From contig CM055100.1 in NCBI GenBank assembly GCA_029204225.1, positions 11,789,272-11,853,271 of the forward strand: 64,000 nucleotides of DNA. Direction: 5' to 3'. This DNA comes from Diphasiastrum complanatum. Lineage: Eukaryota; Streptophyta; Lycopodiopsida; Lycopodiales; Lycopodiaceae. Below the pieces are notes generated by a model. It was given only the letters and a program-made list of their open reading frames with translations. It was not told where the DNA came from and did not search any database. Every line of letters begins with the position of its first letter. Position 1 is the first letter of the stretch. A program made the position numbers and the translations under genes. This document shows positions 46,912 through 63,191 of this stretch, piece by piece.

Positions 46912-48584
46912 TAACGCATGCAGTACGACGGTCTATCTTCAAAATAGAAGTCCTACCATTGCCATACCAAAGATAACACCTAAGGAAACATTCACGAAGA
47001 AGAAGCCAAAGGTGAACCACTTGCGAATCTTTGGATGTAAGGCCTTTGTACACATTCCTAAGGAAGAGAGACGTAAACTTGATGTAAAAGCTATCAAGTG
47101 TATATTCCTAAGATATGATGATCGTGTGAAGGGCTATAGATGTTTTGATCAAGTAGAAAACAAAGTCCATATAAGTTGTGATGTTATTTTTAATGAATCC
47201 AAAATGTATGGAGACGAGGATGCTGAGAAGATAGACACATCCAGTGGGAAAGATGGCATAGTGAGGATACCACCTGATGATAATCCATTCATTGACCTTC
47301 CGAGTGATGAACATGATGATACATCTTAAGATACTACTACTCAACCTCTAGAGACAGGTTGGAGAGGTAGAGACAAACCTTTTGGTGCAAGAAGGATTGA
47401 AGTTGCAGGTGACAAACACAAGGAGAAGGATGTACCATGGGATAGATTTTCACCAAGAAACCAATCACCTAACAGGAAGCTCCCTAAGTGGTTTGAGAGA
47501 TTGTTGGAGAGCCGCGACATGGATGACTTTCCAGGATCATCTAACTAGGGAGAGCTACGAAGATCAACAAGAGAGAAGACTCAACCTGAAAGGTATGAAG
47601 CAAATTATGCTCTCTTATCTAGTATTATTCAAAGCAAAGAACCTTCGACTTATGGTGAAGCGAAGGATGATGACATTTGGGTCAAGGCCATGGGAGAGGA
47701 GATGGAGTCAACTGCTAAGCATAGCACATGGGACTTAGTAGAACCACCAGTTGGCAAGAAACCCATTGGTTGCAAATGGGTATACAGGACTAAGTACCAT
47801 GCAGATGGAAGTATAGCAAAGCACAAGGCAAGATTGGTGATCAAAGGGTATGCACAAAGTAAAGGCATCGACTATGAGGAGACTTTTGCGTCAGTTTGTA
47901 AGTGGAATACTCTACGTCTACTTGTTGCTTTAGCTTCACATTTTGGTTGGCCTTTGCATCAGATGGATGTGAAATCTGCTTTTCTAAATGGTGAGTTAGA
48001 AGAAGGAGTGTTCATGGATCAACCTGAAGGCTTTGTAGCGAAGAGACAGGAAAATAAAGTATGTCGCTTGAAGAAAGCGCTTTATGGTCTTAAACAAGCA
48101 CCACGTGCGTGGTATAGCAGGATTGATGCCTACTTTCGTTCAAAGGGGATGGTGAGAACACATTATGATCCAAATATATATGTCTTATGCTTTGATGGTA
48201 TGGTTGCTTTGATTGCTCTTTATGTTGATGACTTGATTATTACAGAAAATAATAAAGAAATGATAGACATGATCAAAAAAGACCTCATGGAACAATTCGA
48301 GATGACAGATCTCAGCCTAATGCATTACTGCCTTGGAGTAGAGGTGTGGCAAAAAGGACACGAAGTGGGTTTAACACAGGTGAAGTATGTCAAAGAGTTG
48401 CTGCACAGGTTTAGGTTGCAGGATTGGAAACCAGTAAATACTCCTATTGAACCAGGTAAAAAGCTTTCTAAGCTTGATGAGTCACAATCATTTGATGCCA
48501 CGCTGTATAGACAGTTAGTAGGGAGTTTGATTTACCTTATCACAACTAGACCAGATATATGCTATGTTGTTGGCATTGTAACTA
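46912..48584 (+). pseudogene. element F integrase tail and reverse transcriptase
   Basis: The integrase C-terminal region reads VNHLRIFGCKAFVHIPKEE and GYRCFDQVENKVHISCDVIF (47012-47200). A hydrophilic spacer has stops at about 47330 and 47547 and one or more frame changes. From 47690 RT is open: HSTWDLVEPPVGKKPIGCKW, SIAKHKARLVIKGYAQSKG, LHQMDVKSAFLNGELEEGVF, KKALYGLKQAPRAWYSRID, VALIALYVDDLIITENNK (YVDD intact), DLSLMHYCLGVEVWQ and LVGSLIYLITTRPDICYVVG. It stops in mid-domain at 48584 against the LTR of G. The RT frame has survived well compared with the other elements. Confidence 0.9.
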
Positions 48585-48912
48585 CCAACTTTACAAGTGT
48601 ACTAGTAACTAGAAATGTCCAAATCATCATGCATGTGTCCATTAAACTTTGTGCATGCCTTGCATGTCACTATGGATCACTTACAATTAATGCATGTGAG
48701 TTGCCACGAGTTTCTACAAGCATAATCATGCTAATTCTATGTCTACAAACTATATGCAAGTTGCATTTATCAAACTAGATAATACATAACCTTGTAGCTT
48801 GAGTTCTATGTAGGCCAAACTTGGCATTTTGCATTAATGAGCTACATACTTGCATGGTACAACATTTGTAGCAAGCCAAGAAATCAATATGGATTGTTTT
48901 TCAATTTTAACA
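48585..48912 (-). repeat. element G 3' LTR, outer part deleted
   Basis: It matches 54045-54379 of the other LTR. The inner edge TGTTAAAATTG (minus sense) is intact and preceded by AAAATCACTTTTAGGAGGAG-type polypurine sequence. The outer 460 bp are missing and the break abuts RT of element F. Confidence 0.9.
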
Positions 48913-48929
48913 CTCCTCCTAAAAGTGAT

Positions 48930-51900
48930 CTATATTGATTTGAACATGGATCTTGGTATAACTCCAAGGTTGGCTCTATGCTTGTTGAAGGAACTTTTGC
49001 TCAAAGGTTTGGTGAGCATATCAACAATGCAAGATGATGTGTCGATGTGCTCCAATTTGATTTCACCTCCAATGAGCTTCTCTCTCACGAAGTGATGTGC
49101 ACCTTCGATATGCTTGCTCCTTGCATAGAATATTGGGTTGTTGGCAAGGGCTTGAGCTGAAATGTTGTCACACATGATCATAGGTATATCTTTTTCCATA
49201 ATTATCTTTAGCTCCACTAGTAACCTCTTGATCCAAAGCACTTCCTTTGTTGTTGTAGTGAGCGCCTTGTACTCAGCTTCACATGATGAGAGTGATACAA
49301 TATCTTGCTTTTTGGAAAGCCAAGATATCAAGTTTTTTCCAAGATATATGACATAAGCACTTGTAGATTTTCGATCTGCTCTATCACTTGCAAAATCCGA
49401 GTCAGAATAACCAATAATAGAAAGATCTTCACTTTTATACAATAAACCAAAATCAAAAGTTGAAGATATATATCTAAGCACTCTCTTGGCCTTTTTCCAA
49501 TGATAAATTGAAGGATTTTGCATAGCCTGGCTCAACTTATGAACACTAAAGCTTATGTCAGGTCTAGTTATTGTGAGCCAAATTAAGGAGCCTATAAGAC
49601 TTCTAAAAAGTGCGATGTCCTCGAAGAATCTTTCATCACCTTTGTTAGAGTCCTTTACATTTTGCTCCATAGGTGTTTCTATACTCTTACAATTCAACAT
49701 ATTGAACTTTTTTAACATTGAAAGAGCATACTTAGATTGACATACAAAAGCTTTATCTTTAAGAAAGTCAATCTCTAATCCTAGAATATAGTGAATTTTT
49801 CCAACATCTTGCATCTTGAACTCTTTTCCAAGTGCAATCTTGGTTTCCCCAACTAACTTGATACAACTTCCTGTCAGAATGATATCATCAACATAAATAA
49901 GAAGCATGACAATATCTTTATCAAAAAACTTGACATATAAGAAAGGATCATAGTTACTAAGATTAAATCCTAGTGACTCAAGAAAGGTGTTAAGTCGAGA
50001 ATACCATGACCTTGGAGCTTGCTTTAATCCATATAAACTTTTGAAGAGCAACCAAACTTTTCCTTCATCATGGATGAACCCAATAGGTTGATCCATATAG
50101 ATCTCTTCTTCTAGATAGCCATTTAGAAATGCATTAGAAACATCTAGTTGAAGAATTTGCCAATTGAAAAAACAAGCAAGAGAAATTATGATTCTAATTG
50201 ACACCATCTTTGCAACTGGGGCAAAGGTCTCCTCATAATCTAGTCCATATACTTGAGCAAAGCCTTTAGCACAAAGCCCAGCCTTGTACTTGTTGATTGT
50301 GCCATCTTGATTATACTTGTTGGATGGAAGATCCACAAGCTCCCATGTATTATTGGCCATCAAAGCATCATATTCCTCCTTCATGGCAAGGTACCATTCC
50401 TTTGAGTTGATAGCATCATATACATCCTTCAGCTCCTCATGAGAAATAAAATAGGCACAATTAGTGGATGTAATTTCCACTTGCTTTCCTCTATCTTCAT
50501 AGGTAAGCCTTCTAGGCTCGGATCTTTCTCTTTGAGATCTCCTTGGTGAAAAAATTCGAGGTGACTCCTCCTCAAATCTCGGCCCCATCTCTCCATGATG
50601 ATCTTCAAGGGTGATGATTGGAGTATCTTTGTGAGAATCTTTGAACTCGGCCTTCTCAAGAATGTATTTTTGATCTTCATGGAATATCACATCTCTACTC
50701 TCAATTGTAGTTGAGGTAGAGGGAACATAGATCCTGTAAGCTTTCTTGTTGGTTGCATATCCAATCATGATCCCTTTAACAGAATTAGGATCATCTCTTT
50801 TCCTTGTTTCCAAGGGCATATTAACAAAGCAAGTACAACCAAAAACTCTAAGGTGATCTACCTTAGGTTTCTTCTGAAAGAAGACTTCAAAATGTGTTTT
50901 TCCAGCAAGAGCATTGTGAGGTAATCTATTGCACAAATAGTTTGCACAATTTATAGCTTCACCCCAATATTCAATAGGGAAAGAAGCTGCTACTCGAATT
51001 GCTTTAGCACATTCACATAAAGATCTATTTTTCCTCTCAGCTACTCCATTTTGGGATGGAGAATAGGCACAAAAAAATTCTCTCTTTATTCCTTCACCTT
51101 CACAATATTTATGAAACTTGTTGAAGATATATTCACCTCCTCCATCACATCTTAAAGCTTTAACTTTGCAAGAAAACTATTTTTCTACATAAGCTTTGAA
51201 GATAAGGAAGTGATAAAAAACCATAGCCTTTGAAGAAAGTAGATACAACCAAGTGTATCTAGTAAAGTCATCAATAAAGGTGACAAAACATGTTGCACCA
51301 CCAATACTTTTAGAAGAGAAAAAATGTACATCTGAATGTATGAGTTCTAATGGATAAGTAGTCTTTATAAAAGACTTCTGATATGGCTTTATTTGTGACT
51401 TTGCAATGGCACAAGCCTCACAAGGCTTGAAATCTTTAGAAAGAGATTTTGGAAGACCAATAGCCTTCTCCTTCTTAACCATAGAAGACATAGATGTAAA
51501 GTTAGGATGTCCCAACCTTCTATGCCACAGCTCCTCCTTAGATAACAAAGCAACTTCACAAAGGTTTGCATTCTCATAAGAATTCAACTTAAAAATTCCA
51601 CCACATCTAGTTCCATCAGCAAGGATCTCATCTTTTCTCTCGATAAAACAAGTATTGGAGTTGAACTTTACATCACAACCATTATCAAGCAACTTTCCCA
51701 CACTAATTAAGTTCTTTGTAAGTTTTGGAATGAAAAGAACATTAGAAAGTGCAAGAACTTTTGAAGAAGCAAGTTTCAATGGAATGTTGCCAGTTCCTTC
51801 TATTGGACACTCATGATCATTAGCTGTGTAAATAGATCTCTTGAGTCCTTTGAAAGGTAAGATTGAGTCAAATGACTCCTTTGAACAACACGTATGTGAA

Positions 51901-52814
51901 GAGGCTCCACTGTCTATGTACCAAGCTCCATCTTTCTTGAAAGGTGATGAAGAAAAACTGGACACCATAAGTGATTCTTCTCCATCACTTGCAACAGAAT
52001 CTTCTTCAATCTCTTTGGAGAGATTAGCTTGCTTGAGTTGGTTTTTCTTCTTAAAGCAATTAGAGGCATAGTGCCTCTTTTTGCCACAGAAGAAGCACTT
52101 CACTTTCTTCTTCTTGGTTTTTGAATTACAGGGATGAGATATTTCATCCTCTTCACCATTTCTTCCTTTCTGCTTGCCTTTGACAAAGAGGCCTTTGTCA
52201 CTTCCACCATGTTCAAGTTTGTTCATCCTGGAGAGTTTACAGCTTTGTCTAGATTCTTCAAAAATAAGAATTCCTTGGAGAGTTTCTAGATTAGGTAACT
52301 CCTCCTTAATAGCAAAAGACTGAACAAGATTATCACAGTCATCTCTCAAGCCATTCAATATGACTTGAACTAGCTCAACTTGGTTAATAGTAACACCAAC
52401 ACATGAAAGCTCTCTATGTAAATCTTTAACTCTCAGAACATAGTTAGATGCACTCTCTTCACTTCTTTGAAAACTTTGGAAAATTTGATTCCTAAGAGTG
52501 AGTATTCTAGAAGTATTCTTTGCTTCATAGATGGTCTTTAGTGCATCCCAAGCTTCTTTGGCTGTAGTGCAAGATCCTATCTCTCTCAAAATTTCATTAG
52601 ATACATTCATCTTAATGAAATGTAGAGCCATTCTAGCTCTCTTCTTATATTTAGGAATTTCAACCTGTGCTTGAGGCTCCTCCTCAACACCAAGCACAAT
52701 ATCCATAACATCCTGGAGTATCAAAACATACTCCATTCTTAACTTCCAAATTGAGTAATTAGAAGTGTTTAGTCTTTCACTGGCTTCTAGAAGATATCCT
52801 CCCTAAAATGCCAT
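48930..52814 (-). pseudogene. element G gag-pol polyprotein with two nonsense codons
   Basis: One frame of about 1,294 codons in the order gag, protease, integrase, RT, RNase H. Gag has ALHFIKMNVSNEILREIG and the knuckle CFFCGKKRHYASNC. Protease has WYIDSGASSHTC, pre-integrase LWHRRLGHPN. The integrase core has VTFIDDFTRYTWLYLL; after the stop the core goes on to VDHLRVFGCTCFVNMP. RT has LQLDVSNAFLNGYLEEEIY and MLLIYVDDIILTGS. RNase H has YSDSDFASDRADRKSTSAY, VSLSSCEAEYKAL and DMLTKPL. Stops are TAG at codon 4 (52803-52805) and TAG at 51177-51179 within integrase. Both could arise by a single base change. All catalytic motifs are present. The frame ends 17 bases before the 3' LTR. Confidence 0.92.
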
Positions 52815-53572
52815 TATAATGAAGACTTCTTAGTTATTGGATTGAGATATGTTTGAGCTTGTTCCTATCAGACTTAGAGTTGCTGCTCTCTTTCACTATA
52901 GGTATTTTCAAGGTTGAACTACCTTCCTACGTGAAACACTTGCAATTATATTTGAGATGAATCTCAAATATTCCACAAGACAATTTATCTAGATCTGACA
53001 CAAAAAGTGGTTTGAGATACTTTGGCTGGTTTGAATCCTACTTTTGGCACGTGTGAAATGCTTCAAAAGAAAACACTATTGACACTCAGAAGGCTCAAAG
53101 GGTGTTCAAATACTTCAAACTCAGTCTTGATCTACAGTTTCTTGTGTTGGATGCTCAAAACAATGGATTCAGAACAAAGTATAATTGAATCAAATCAAAA
53201 TGCTGTCACTCAGATTTTGGACCTATCCCTATCCTTTTTAAGAGCTTATAACTCTTGATAGACACATCAAATTGATTTGGTTTCAATTTCTATGGAAAGT
53301 ACAGATCAAATGCTTTCCATCAAGCTATAACACTGCTATCTTTGAATCTATAAGTAAGGAGAACAAAGGGACTGAAAAACTCTAATTTTCACACGTGCGG
53401 AATTCCAGAATTCCGTCCTACCTCAATTCAGGTCTAAAAATTCAGTTCAAGTCCGATTTGATCCAAATACACTTCAGAGAAAGGTTAGAAAAAGTGCAAA
53501 ACTACTTTTTTGCTTGATTTAGCTCTCAGTTTCTTGTACAATCAGAGTTGTTAGCATGCAAAGCTCAATGAG
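52815..53572 (-). other. element G 5' leader
   Basis: A 758-nt untranslated region between primer site and gag. It has no long reading frame. It contains one CACACGTGCGGAATTCC word related to the LTR edge. Confidence 0.7.
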
Positions 53573-54379
53573 GCTCTGATACCATGACAAAATTTCCAGA
53601 ATTCACACGTGTGGGGAATGTCCACAAGAGTGACTGATCTTAATTAAGCTTTGTGATTGGCACTATAACCTCATTCTAGATTGATCAACAAAATCTAGTT
53701 CAGAAGAAATGGCTAATTCACAATCTAGCATGCTAATCAACAAAATATAATAGCAATGAATCAAAGAATGAATAAAAATACAAGATTTCAGTGTATGAGC
53801 ATTAGTCTCAACACGAGTTAGAGAGAGAGAGCTAGAGAGATAACAAGCAATATTTGTTTAGATCCAAAATGGCATGAGATAGCTACAAATCTTTGGTTCT
53901 TCATCATTGATTGTGTGGAGAGCTACACATATTTATGGAGATTGAGGTAGCTCGAGGTAAAACCACATCTATCCATTCCAAAATGACATCTAAAGTGACA
54001 TCTAGAGTCTATGTGACATTTGTCACTTGTCATGCATGAAATTCTACCAACTTTTTACAAGTGTACTAGTTCTAACTAGAAATGTCCAAATCATCATGCA
54101 TGTGTCCATTAAACTTTGTGCATGCCTTGCATGTCACTATGGATCACTTACAATTAATGCATGTGAGTTGCCACGAGTTTCTACAAGCATAATCATGCTA
54201 ATTCTATGTCTACAAACTATATGCAAGTTGCATTTATCAAACTAGATAATACATAACCATGTAGCTCGAGTTTTATGTAGGCCACACTTGGCATTTTGCA
54301 TTAATGAGCTACATACTTGCATGGTACAACATTTGTAGCAAGCCAAGAAATCAATATGGATTGTTTTTCAATTTTAACA
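53573..54379 (-). repeat. element G 5' LTR and primer site
   Basis: A 795-bp LTR at 53585-54379, with TGACAAAATT and TTTTAACA as plus-strand ends, and the primer site TGGTATCAGAGC (minus, 53584-53573) directly adjacent. It contains CACACGTGTG near its end. On the right it abuts the last codons of element F RNase H, so the insertion point there is intact. Confidence 0.9.
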
Positions 54380-54448
54380 ATTTTCACTAAGCCACTTGCT
54401 GGAGAAAAGTTTGATAAGTTTAGATCAAAGCTTTCTGTACTTAAAGTT

Positions 54449-54930
54449 TGTTGACTTTAAAGCTATGTATATGACTGTATAAAAAGTAGACTCTACTATA
54501 AGAGAGAGAGTTAGAATTAAAGTAGAATCACTGTGTTACTGTACTGTGGGTCCTATCAGTGGATAAGGATTAGTTGGCCTCGCCACGAGGCAAGTCGACA
54601 AGACACGCATCCCGCCAACGGCAACCTGGGTCATGCATGGGTTTCCTGAGTGAACAACTATATGTACAGTGTAATTTCATTTTGAGAAATACAGCTGCTA
54701 TGTGAGCTTGCTGTGGAGAGTGTTTTCTGTCTGTGTTACTGTGTAGCATGATCTGTGTTCCTGTGCAAAGCAAATTCTAAGTTCAAGGTCTACATTGTTA
54801 CTCAAGATCTTGCACAAAGTCAACTCAAGTTCGAGCTCTTGTATTATCTTGGCATTGTATGTAGCACTTTCATTCAAAAAGAGCCTTCAATATCTTGAGT
54901 TCAAACTTGATGCATCTTGTTGTTTGTCGT
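54449..54930 (+). repeat. probable 3' LTR of element F
   Basis: It starts TGTTGACTTTAAAG just after the RNase H end of F. It contains a TATAAAAAGT box (54477) and a GT-rich leader. The right end is uncertain: GTCGTGACA at 54930 is one possibility. Confidence 0.4.
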
Positions 54931-56782
54931 GACAACTAACTTAAAAAGCGTACTCAAGTTTTTGATTTTGAGTCAACAATAAGAGCCTTCTACAATACTC
55001 GAGTCAAGATCCATCTAAGCTTGAGTGTCATTTTTGAAATTCTTGGATGACTCAACATCCGCATGTATGAAATACTTGAGGAGAATCACGAGTTATATTT
55101 TCAACGTTTTTATCATGTTCCTATCAAACTTGCTTATTTGGAATCACAACACTCATTATTAGTGATGATTAACAGATGATGGATTTTGTAAATGACAATG
55201 GACCAACAATTAAGGTCAAATAATAATAATATAATAAAGTGCCAAAATTAGGCAAACAATGAACTATTCATCATTATCTTGTAAAATTTCTTGCAAAAGC
55301 GATCACAATCTTTTGCACTTATATAAATTACCTATAGACTGCTTTGATTCTTGAGGTCTGTCACTACATTGTGCATGTGGACTCCTCTTAGAGATTGGAT
55401 CAATCTTAGATGAAGATAATGTATTTTTTATTCTAGCAAAAAGACTACTTTTGTTTGGTTTTTCAATTTGGATTAGTGCATGATCAGATCACTGTTTGTG
55501 TTTCTTGATTTTTGTATTATTGTAAACTTTGATTGCATTGTTCAGGATGCTTGCATTGGAAAAATATAGGGTAATATTGGTGACGTGATTGTATTTCCAC
55601 ATTTTGGAATATCATCATTTTTATTGTTTGATTGGATTGATGATCTTAAGCTGTGATTCCACAGCTTGCTCTTTGATCGCACTTTTGCTACTCTCAATCC
55701 ATGAGACACCAATATCCAAAATGTTGTTGGGTAGTATGCCACCATTCTATCCAATTAACTCCATAATGATTGAAGTTCTCTCAACTTTTGCAACTAGGAA
55801 ATTTTGTGTATTTTGACAACGTGACATAAGGCCCAAAGCTCCTATGCAAGTGAGCTCCAAAAGCTAACCACCAACTACACCTCCATGATCTAACTTTGGG
55901 TTCATCCATGAGCCCAAGTCTCAACCATGAAAATTGAATTTCCTAATTCATCCACACACGTTCGAGGGTTAGTTAGATTGTGTAGGCATGCTCTGAGACT
56001 CTTTCCATATAGTCGGGGATCATGAACAAAATTTTGAAAACGCTTAAAGGTATTAAATTAGCAAAAACAAATTCGTCCTGTGTGCCACTGGATCTAATGT
56101 GTCCAAACTTAGCTTATTTGGAACACCGATGCTTAAAAGTAATGGTTGCAACTAGTGGTGAGCTTTAAGGTAGGCTGAAGACAGATTCAAATAAGGCTGA
56201 TTAAAATAAACTCCAATAAAAAATGTGAGCTTCAATGGTTTCAATGAGAGTTGAACAGCATTGGGGTGGAGCTTTTATGCTTGGTTGCACATATGAAAAT
56301 TAAGTGAAGTTTTTGTTCATATCAAAAAGAAGGTTCATGTTGATTGCATTTACCACATGTCCGTCTTACAAGCATTCAAAAGTTGCAAAATTGTTTAATA
56401 TGTAGAAGAATTTACCATTGAAGGTTAGCAAATGCTTTGGCAATTTTATACTAGGTAGAGTCTAAAGCATTGTCGGGTAGTACTTCTTAGAGTGGTTTCA
56501 CATGAAAGGGGGATAGGTCCATCTTAGAATATGCACTTATCGGCCAATTTGAAAGACCAAGTCATTCCATGTGAAACCCCCTTTCTTTTGGAGACAATGA
56601 CTTTTGATACCTAAATTTAAATTAGATAAAGTTACTATAAGGCAATTCTATTTTTTTTTAATGGGAGAGGAGAGAAAGGGTCCAATAGTGGCCTTAGGGC
56701 TACTCAAGATGGATAGGGTAATCCCTTGGCATCTTGACTTACCCCAAGCTAGCACTTTTCAATGCCACCTAGGGACAACTCT
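54931..56782. other. intergenic region, no gene recognised
   Basis: AT-rich sequence with only short frames and no recognised domains. A small inverted pair TTTCACATG / CATGTGAAA flanks 56500-56575, with C4-5/G5 runs. Confidence 0.45.
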
Positions 56783-57165
56783 CATTCCTTGTGAAATGCT
56801 TCTTGGTTTCCAAGGGGAGGCTCGAACCTGAGACCAAAGAAACTTTGGATGTCAAGCTAACCAACTGAGCCAACCCCGTTGGGCTCATTCCTTGTGAAAT
56901 GCTTCTTGGTTTCCAAGGGGAGGCTCGAACCTGGGACCAAAGAAACTTTGGATGCCAAGCTAACCAGTTGAGCCAACCCCGTTGGGTTCATTCCTTGTGA
57001 AATGCTTCTTGGTTTCCAAGGGAAGGCTCGAACTTGAGACCAAAGATCATTCCTTGTGAAATGCTTCTTGGTTTCCAAGGGGAGGCTCGAACTTGGGACC
57101 AAAGAAACTTTGGATGCCAAGCCAACCAACTGAGCCAACCCCGTTGGGTATTCCTTGTGAAATGG
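56783..57165 (-). repeat. tandem array of tRNA-derived SINE-like units
   Basis: A 103-bp unit starting CATTCCTTGTGAAATG is repeated: starts at 56783, 56886, 56989 (a shortened 59-bp copy), 57048 and a last partial start at 57150. On the minus strand each full unit holds a tRNA-type A box (TTGGCTCAGTTGG) and, about 35 bp later, a B box (GGTTCGAGCC or a close variant). This is the RNA polymerase III internal promoter of tRNAs and tRNA-derived SINEs. The third copy lacks its A box. The long frame seen over it (repeated Leu-Ala-Gln-Leu-Val) is an artefact. It could be a pol III SINE head multiplied in tandem. Confidence 0.75.
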
Positions 57166-57829
57166 AGGGAGGCTAATTGAAATGGCTTCCACCAATTCAA
57201 ATGGAGTATTTGGGCACTTTGCACTTACTCTCCTCACCATGTGGAACTAGAGGAGCTTCCATCCAATGCATGTTGAATGGGCTAAAGTGCTAAAAGAGAG
57301 AAGGCGTGGGGCCTAGAGAAGAATAAAAGTAGGTTTAAAATGAATTTAATGTCATGGCATTGGTGCTTTCTTCATCCTAAGACATCGATTCTTCTTAAAA
57401 CTTAGCATTAGGGCATTTTGCAACATCTTACCTTGAAATTAAAATAACAAAAAGGGAGGATCAAATTGGCAAAAGCTCTAGGATGGGGCCCTCCCCCATC
57501 CAAGGTTAATGCTTCCAACATAATCTTTGCACAATCCAAAATCTCATCATCAATCAATGTTTGATGGGAGAGGGAGCCAGCGTCTACCCGAAGTTCATCA
57601 ATCACCCAAAAGGATCTTGCCTAAGCAACAAGTTGGGAAAACAAATGTTCCTTCAAAGAAAAAGGAATTGGGAATAGGCTCCTCCCAAAAAAGAAGGAAG
57701 CACAAGGTGTGTTTAGAGTAATAAGGCGTGGGGCCAGGAGGAGACTAATAAATAAAAGTGGGGGCCCTTTTGGCAAAGGAGGCCCCTTGTCTACCTAATT
57801 TGGCTGGAGAATCCACCTCACCCGAAAGG
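57166..57829. other. upstream region of ATG8 gene
   Basis: No coding sequence recognised. The short frames at 57527-57721 and 57408-57605 have no known domain. It probably includes the promoter of the ATG8 gene; no clear TATA box was identified. Confidence 0.4.
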
Positions 57830-58763
57830 CGTGTCCTTTTGGCTCAACGCTCCCTTCTGTCTTAAGCAAATTCTATCGCACTCTTTTCCTCCCCCTCTTC
57901 CTCCTCTCTTTCGCTCGCTCCATCGCGATCCAACTCTCCTCTCTGCTTACGCCCTATCGCGCCTGTGTTTCCTCTCGGTTTGCTTGACGGTAAGCACTCA
58001 AATAATATTTTGCCTACGTCTTTGTCTGATTTCCTTGCTGCATGTTATTAAATCTGTTAAATCTGCTGTTGCATGCGCTCGATAAGTGCCCTAGTTAAGC
58101 GCAGGTTTCTTGAAATGGCTTTAGCTTATAATTTCATAACCTAATAACCTGGCTGTTTCTTGTTTCATTCATATTCGTTGAAATTGCCGTGGTTTGATTT
58201 GATGTAGACTAGGTTTCCGCTTATCAAACCGGATTGGTTCGTTGGATTTGTTTTTGCTTGTTAAATTCGTTGCGATGATAACCTGAAATAGTTTTGGACG
58301 GGCGATAGGGTTTACTGGATTCCTTAATTTGTAAGCGTTTGTATTCGCCTAATGGATAGTTTAACAGTCAATGGTATGTTTTATCTGCTGTTGAAGTTAT
58401 GGCGCCAATTCGATATGGATTTTGGTTTTTTAGCGAGGAATTCTGTTATATTCAATTTGTGTTTTTACCACGAGTTGTTCTGAAGGTCAATTTCTCATTC
58501 ATCAAGTGAATTTCGTGCTGTTTTTTTTGCTTGAAAAGGTCAGTGACGCCGCTAGGATTCTCTTAAGCTATTTCACAACCTGTCCAGCACGGTGCCTTCA
58601 TAGAAGCAACCCACCTTTTCTGACTCATATAATCCAGCCTCTGAAATCAGGTTAGTGTATTAATTGACTTGTAATTTCGCATGCCTATTGCAGGAGATTG
58701 ACAATTTGGCAACCGTTTTAGGTCATCGAGCCGTCAGATTTGCAAGGCCACTCTCTTTGAAGA
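57830..58763 (+). other. ATG8 5' UTR with intron
   Basis: The CT-rich leader at 57860-57989 (CTCTTTTCCTCCCCCTCTTCCTCCTCTC) has a good donor (GACG|GTAAGC) at 57990. An acceptor (CCTATTGCAG) at 58693 places the second 5'-UTR exon at 58694-58763. The intron is 704 bp. Introns in the 5' UTR are common in plant ATG8 genes. The short frame at 57831-58085 runs across the donor and is not taken as coding. Confidence 0.6.

Positions 58764-63191
<4,428 letters not shown>

Larger units (their letters stand above)
48585..54379 (-). mobile_element. element G: young, nearly intact Ty1/copia element
   Basis: A minus-strand element with 5' LTR (53585-54379), initiator tRNA-Met primer site (53573-53584), leader, a single gag-pol frame (52814-48930), polypurine tract and truncated 3' LTR (48585-48912). 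The 328 bp that can be compared between LTRs differ by four substitutions and two short indels (counted by eye). This suggests much more recent insertion than the other elements here. Only two nonsense codons interrupt gag-pol. Confidence 0.9.
46912..54448 (+). mobile_element. element F: copia relict interrupted by element G
   Basis: Element F has integrase end, RT and RNase H start at 46912-48584 and the very end of RNase H (FTKPLAGEKFDKFRSKLSVL) at 54380-54448. Element G lies between. The missing part of F RNase H, about 130-150 residues by comparison with the family, was lost together with the outer 460 bp of the left LTR of G. F gag, protease and most of integrase are missing on the left. 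Confidence 0.85.

Noticed and set aside
48579-48778. C-terminal extension of element F RT (about 66 residues after VVGIV)
   Set aside because: It is translation into the LTR of element G; the same peptide appears at 54027-54245 in the other LTR.
54540-54660. Possible tRNA gene (GGCCTCGCCACGAGGC region)
   Set aside because: No cloverleaf can be drawn and no A/B boxes are present at proper spacing.
56783-57165. CRISPR-like array
   Set aside because: The repeats are adjacent units with tRNA-type promoter boxes and no unique spacers, in a plant genome.
56857-57240. Repetitive 127-residue protein
   Set aside because: Translation of the 103-bp SINE-like tandem repeat, whose length leaves a frame open by chance.
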